7,396 nucleotides of DNA from Syntrophomonadaceae bacterium (GTDB taxonomy: Bacteria; Bacillota; Dethiobacteria; DTU022), in the NCBI GenBank assembly GCA_007136055.1, contig SLHT01000223.1, positions 1 to 7,396 of the forward strand. Direction: 5' to 3'. Both the position numbers and the translations under genes were made by a program. The notes beneath the pieces were generated by a model. That model worked only from the letters and a program-made list of their open reading frames with translations, ran no database searches and had not been told where the DNA came from. Position 1 is the stretch's first letter; every line of letters begins with the position of its first letter. This document shows, piece by piece, positions 4,205-7,396 of the stretch.

Positions 4205-5590
4205 GTGAATCAGGCAGAGACCATCGCAGCAATAAGCACTCCTTTGGGAGAGGGAGGAATTGGAATTGTCCGTATAAGTGGACCGCAGGCTTACGTAATT
4301 GCCTTAAGTATATTTGAGTGTTCACGAAGCAGGACAAGATCATTTCCAGAGCCCCGTTACCTGTACCATGGATACATTCACAACCAGGAAGGGCAGAGAA
4401 TTGATGAAGTGTTAATTGCATTTATGCCCGCTCCGCATACTTATACTCGTGAAGATGTTGTGGAAATCAACTGCCACAGCGGGATCCTGACTTTACGCAT
4501 CATTCTTAAGTTAGTAATTGAAAATGGCGCCAGGCTGGCAGAACCCGGGGAATTTACAAAGCGGGCTTTTGTAAATGGAAGGATTGACCTTAGTCAGGCT
4601 GAAGCGGTTATGAATATTGTCCGAGCGCGTTCAGAGGAAGCTGTCCAGGTTGCTACCAGGACCTTGCAGGGAGAGCTTACTCATATAGTAAGTCGAATGA
4701 GAGATTATATTATAGAAATGCGGGCCCCGCTTGAAGCATGGTTTGATTATCCTGAAGAATATGAAGGTGAAGTTATTTTCCCAGGGCAACTTAAACGCGG
4801 TTTGGAGCAGCTGCATAAAGAAATAAGCGAATTATTACAGGGCGTGGAGAGAAATAGAGTTTACCAGGAAGGAGTAAGCGTTGCCATTATTGGAAAACCT
4901 AATGTAGGTAAATCTTCACTGCTCAATGCACTGTTACGCCAACAAAGAGCTATAGTTCACGAAGTGCCGGGAACTACCCGTGATATGCTGGAAGGCTTCA
5001 TGAACCTGGGCGGTTATCCGATCCGGCTGGTTGATACGGCCGGGATACAGGGAACCTATGACCCGGTAGAAAAAGAGGGCATTGAGCGCTCCAGGAAAGC
5101 TGCAGGTCAGGCCAGGTTGCTGATATTGGTGTTGGACGGATCGGCCCCCTGGGATAAAGAAGACAAAGATATTGCTATGCTGCGCAGCCAAGATCAGGGT
5201 CTCGTCATTGTTGTTAACAAAAAGGACCTGGATCAAAAAATATCTATAGAAATACTTCAGGATCTTCATCCTGACGCTGATATTATAAAAACTGCGGCCA
5301 TAACCGGTGAAGGAATCAGCATGCTGGAGGATGCGGTGACCAGTCAGCTGGACAATTTATTGGGTGTATCTTCTGAATGCCCGGCCGTTGTTTCATTAAG
5401 GCATGAAGAAATACTGTTAGAAACATTAGGTATTATAGAAACTGCAATAACGGCTCTTGATTCTCAACCGCTTGAATTAGTCAGCATGGAGCTTCAAAAC
5501 GCATGGAATTTGTTAGGTGAAATATCCGGGGACACGGTTAGTGATGCGCTACTGGATAAAATCTTTAGCGAATTTTGTCTGGGCAAATAA
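4205..5590 (+). CDS. mnmE: tRNA modification GTPase MnmE
   Basis: 461-residue potassium-dependent GTPase which, as a complex with MnmG, makes the 5-carboxymethylaminomethyl-type (or related) modification at wobble uridine 34 of certain tRNAs. The N-terminal folate-binding domain starts ETIAAISTPLGEGGIGIVR (5-23) and includes EPGEFTKRAF (113-122). The G domain has G1 GKPNVGKSS (230-238), G2 PGTTRD (255-260), G3 DTAG (277-280) and G4 NKKD (338-341). The catalytic glutamate is kept as E289. The C-terminal FCLGK (457-461) carries the essential cysteine C458. After DTAG the usual pattern (L/I)RE is IQG here. The GTG start is chosen for its Shine-Dalgarno. The expected next gene, mnmG, is absent; rsmG follows after 18 bases. 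A terminator stands directly upstream and I see no clear promoter. Confidence 0.98.
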   Translation: MNQAETIAAISTPLGEGGIGIVRISGPQAYVIALSIFECSRSRTRSFPEPRYLYHGYIHNQEGQRIDEVLIAFMPAPHTYTREDVVEINCHSGILTLRIILKLVIENGARLAEPGEFTKRAFVNGRIDLSQAEAVMNIVRARSEEAVQVATRTLQGELTHIVSRMRDYIIEMRAPLEAWFDYPEEYEGEVIFPGQLKRGLEQLHKEISELLQGVERNRVYQEGVSVAIIGKPNVGKSSLLNALLRQQRAIVHEVPGTTRDMLEGFMNLGGYPIRLVDTAGIQGTYDPVEKEGIERSRKAAGQARLLILVLDGSAPWDKEDKDIAMLRSQDQGLVIVVNKKDLDQKISIEILQDLHPDADIIKTAAITGEGISMLEDAVTSQLDNLLGVSSECPAVVSLRHEEILLETLGIIETAITALDSQPLELVSMELQNAWNLLGEISGDTVSDALLDKIFSEFCLGK

Positions 5591-5608
5591 GAAGAAAGCG
5601 GGATTAAT

Positions 5609-6337
5609 ATGCCGCAAAAGGCCAGTTTAACGCTAATTGATCAATTAACCAGCCGCCTTGATTTACAGATTGATGGGTTGGCAAAAAAAAGGCTGCTTAT
5701 GTATGCTCAACTGCTGATGCAGGGATTGCAAAAGCAAAGATTAACCGGAGAGAGGACTATTGAGGGCTTAATTAACAAGCAGTTGTATGACTCACTTTAT
5801 CCATTAAAATTAATTAGGTTAGAAGAAACTGGCAGGGTATTTGATCTTGGCAGCGGTGGCGGATTGCCGGGGATACCGATCAAAATATATATACCGCGTA
5901 TACCGATCACTCTAGCTGATGCCAACAAAAGAAAAATAGTGTTTTTACAAAACACAGCGGAACAGCTTGGTTTGAATCGGATTTATTATATAAACGAGCG
6001 AGCTGAGACAATAGGTCAGGATCCAGAACATCGTGAGCGCTATGACTATGTTTTGTGCCGTGCAGTTGCTCAGACAGCTGTTCTTGCCGAATTTACATTG
6101 CCGCTTTTAAAGCTTGGCGGACAGGCGCTGATATACAAGGGCCCTCGTGGAGTAAAGGAAGCGAAAGAAGCAGATTGCGCAATTAAATTGTGCGGCGGCC
6201 ATATTGAAAAAGTGTACGAATATACCCTGATAACTGGGGAAAAGCGATCGCTATATGTTATTAAAAAAGCAGGAAGTACTCCCTCCCAGTATCCACGGGC
6301 TGTTGGCAAACCTGGGAGAAAACCGCTACCAGGCTAA
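5609..6337 (+). CDS. rsmG: 16S rRNA (guanine527-N7)-methyltransferase RsmG
   Basis: 242-residue SAM-dependent methyltransferase (formerly GidB) that methylates N7 of G527 in the 530 loop of 16S rRNA; loss in other bacteria gives low-level streptomycin resistance. The SAM-binding loop is VFDLGSGGGLPGIP (77-90). ADANKRKIVFLQ (104-115) is the acidic strand-2 region, RAET is at 131-134 and CRAVA at 150-154, and the C-terminal basic tail YPRAVGKPGRKPL (228-240) matches the family YPR.PG.P.K.P pattern. Two usually conserved positions differ: the NLT of the N-terminal domain is RLT (44-46), and the KH before DSL is KQ (57-58). The ATG is 18 bases after mnmE with only a weak Shine-Dalgarno (GCGGGA), suggesting coupling. 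Length is near the family norm. Confidence 0.97.
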   Translation: MPQKASLTLIDQLTSRLDLQIDGLAKKRLLMYAQLLMQGLQKQRLTGERTIEGLINKQLYDSLYPLKLIRLEETGRVFDLGSGGGLPGIPIKIYIPRIPITLADANKRKIVFLQNTAEQLGLNRIYYINERAETIGQDPEHRERYDYVLCRAVAQTAVLAEFTLPLLKLGGQALIYKGPRGVKEAKEADCAIKLCGGHIEKVYEYTLITGEKRSLYVIKKAGSTPSQYPRAVGKPGRKPLPG

Positions 6338-6435
6338 CCTGACTTCATAAGAAAAATCGGGATTGCTTGAAGGAAAGAATCATTAACTGTCTAATTAGGA
6401 AGTAAGCAACGAAATATAAAAAAGGCGTTGGTATA
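6338..6435 (+). promoter_or_regulatory. Gap between rsmG and noc with candidate promoter (6367-6395)
   Basis: TTGAAG at 6367-6372 (four of six) and TCTAAT at 6390-6395 (five of six) are separated by exactly 17 bases. Transcription would start near 6402, leaving a leader of about 34 bases before the noc ATG at 6436. No convincing terminator follows rsmG. noc may therefore be transcribed both from here and from upstream. Confidence 0.4.
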
Positions 6436-7284
6436 ATGAGCGACAAGAATGGGGAACAGTTTGCAATTAAAAAAACGGAACCGGTTACAGAAAAAGTTGT
6501 AGCTATTGATATCGAAAAAATAACAGTAAACCCTTTTCAACCACGCAGAAAAATCGAGGAAGAAAGAATTGAGGAACTAGCCCAATCCATTAAAACAAGC
6601 GGATTAATACAGCCTGTGGTAGTGAGGCGATCAGGCAGTAGCTATCAGCTCGTTGTAGGGGAAAGAAGGTATTTAGCCTGTCGTAAGCTTGGTTGGAAAA
6701 CTATTTCGGCGGCGGTAAAAACCCTTTCTGATAGCGATATGGCTACCATTGCGCTTATTGAAAACCTGCAGCGCGAGAATTTGAACTATATTGAAGAGGC
6801 GATAGGCTATCTAAGTTTAATGAAGAATTTTAACCTGACCCAGGAAGTGCTTGCTCAAAGGCTGGGTAAAAGCCAGTCTGCAATTGCCAACAAGATAAGG
6901 CTGCTTAAACTGGAAAAACCGATCCGCGATCAACTGCTACAAAAAGGTTTGTCGGAAAGACACGCAAGAGCTTTGCTCAAGCTGGAATCAGGGGAGCAGC
7001 AGTTGAAGATAATTCAGGAAATATCCGAAAGAGGGCTGACTGTTCAGCAGGCTGAAAAGCGCATCAATAAAAGTAGCGGACAATCGAAAGATCTGAAAAA
7101 ACTTAAGCGCTCGAAACCTATAATCAGGGATATGCGTATTGTCTTAAATACAATTAGGGAGGCAGTATCGATTATACAAAGGTCCGGATTATACCCGGAA
7201 GTTGATGAAACGATAGAAAAAGATTATATTGAAGTTACTATCCGCCTGACTAAAGAAATGCTAAAATCTGAAAAGCAGCTGTAA
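6436..7284 (+). CDS. noc: Nucleoid occlusion protein Noc (ParB/Spo0J family)
   Basis: 282-residue ParB-family CTP-binding DNA clamp. Motifs in order: NPFQPRR (32-38), the CTP-binding GERRYLA (75-81), ENLQREN (109-115), a helix-turn-helix around TQEVLAQRLGKSQSAIANKIRLLKL (135-159, written here as a region), ERHARALL (174-181) and a C-terminal dimerisation part resembling B. subtilis Noc (DMRIVLNTIREAVSII, 232-247). Residues Q147, K153, K158 and R175 correspond in identity and spacing to the four residues that switch ParB from parS to the Noc site, so this is Noc rather than chromosomal Spo0J. Its place after rsmG also fits. The N-terminus is hydrophilic and lacks the membrane-targeting helix of B. 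subtilis Noc. No in-frame start exists between the ATG and the TAA at 6403. The Shine-Dalgarno is weak (AAAGG at 6421-6425). Confidence 0.93.
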   Translation: MSDKNGEQFAIKKTEPVTEKVVAIDIEKITVNPFQPRRKIEEERIEELAQSIKTSGLIQPVVVRRSGSSYQLVVGERRYLACRKLGWKTISAAVKTLSDSDMATIALIENLQRENLNYIEEAIGYLSLMKNFNLTQEVLAQRLGKSQSAIANKIRLLKLEKPIRDQLLQKGLSERHARALLKLESGEQQLKIIQEISERGLTVQQAEKRINKSSGQSKDLKKLKRSKPIIRDMRIVLNTIREAVSIIQRSGLYPEVDETIEKDYIEVTIRLTKEMLKSEKQL

Positions 7285-7396
7285 CTTATACCTGCTAATA
7301 AACTACCTCTTTGTTATTGTAAAAACATAACCATTGTCGAATAAGCTTAATTCCAGGCATTTGCAGCTTTAAACGAGGCAACCAGAGCGGATTAGA
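7285..7396. other. Downstream flank of noc, no secure gene
   Basis: No ATG occurs on the plus strand here, so the start of soj (parA), the usual next gene, is not in view. On the minus strand one frame is open from the window edge (7396) to a TAG at 7295-7297, 33 codons ending FYNNKEVVY; it could be the tail of a convergent gene but is short enough to be chance and I do not recognise it. TTGTCGAA at 7334-7341 matches the Spo0A box word. No terminator with a U-tract is visible after noc. Confidence 0.3.

Noticed and set aside
4540..4553. Possible Noc binding site around CCCGGG
   Set aside because: AGAACCCGGGGAAT matches ATTTCCCGGGAAAT at only 10 of 14 positions and encodes the conserved EPGEF motif of MnmE.
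4934..5269. Minus-strand ORF of 111 codons inside mnmE
   Set aside because: Antisense to the conserved GTPase domain; no motif or independent signals support it.
6309..6331. Possible terminator hairpin CCTGG...CCAGG at the end of rsmG
   Set aside because: Five-pair stem with a long loop, inside the coding tail, with no T-run after it.
6429..6437. Perfect extended -10 (TGGTATAAT) overlapping the noc start codon
   Set aside because: Transcription would begin after the ATG, no -35 is visible, and the next in-frame Met is residue 102 in the middle of the conserved core.
7312..7330. Hairpin GTTAT...ATAAC after noc
   Set aside because: Five A/T-rich pairs and no U-tract; too weak to be called a terminator.

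Overview
This window is the origin side of a low-GC Gram-positive (Firmicutes) chromosome, most likely an anaerobe of class Clostridia. The evidence is the gene order: dnaA points one way, and rpmH, rnpA, yidD, yidC, khpB (jag), mnmE, rsmG and noc point the other way. This is the classic Bacillus/Clostridium oriC neighbourhood. DnaA, RnpA, RsmG and Noc also align well, from memory, with their Bacillus subtilis counterparts. I cannot name a genus. No mobile element, CRISPR array, tRNA, rRNA or phage gene is visible.

Layout. Positions 1-205 lie downstream of dnaA, on the side where dnaN would be expected. Read on the minus strand they hold what looks like a basal unwinding system: two identical DnaA boxes (TTATGCACA), a short G-rich spacer, a run of DnaA-trio-like triplets and an AT-rich stretch. 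dnaA fills 206-1585 (minus). The divergent region 1586-1847 carries a strong rpmH promoter, a plausible dnaA promoter, one near-consensus DnaA box and two copies of GGTTGTTAACA. Positions 1848-4140 are a compact, partly overlapping set: rpmH (44 aa, too short for routine ORF calling), rnpA with a GTG start inside rpmH, yidD with a probable TTG start inside rnpA, yidC and khpB. A textbook intrinsic terminator follows at 4155-4182, immediately before the Shine-Dalgarno of mnmE. mnmE (GTG start at 4205), rsmG and noc follow, then 112 bases with no secure gene.

The genes cover replication initiation (DnaA, oriC), ribosome and RNase P biogenesis (L34, RnpA), membrane protein insertion (YidC, YidD), RNA binding linked to cell envelope control (KhpB), tRNA and 16S rRNA modification (MnmE, RsmG) and nucleoid occlusion (Noc).

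The window is mostly an ordinary conserved region and I found no undescribed system in it. Four points deserve attention. mnmG, the obligate partner of mnmE and its usual neighbour, is missing from between mnmE and rsmG. The ParB-family protein has all four residues that define Noc DNA specificity but lacks the N-terminal membrane helix known from B. subtilis Noc. The DnaA-trio element is unusually clear. A strong terminator splits the expected rpmH-to-noc operon.
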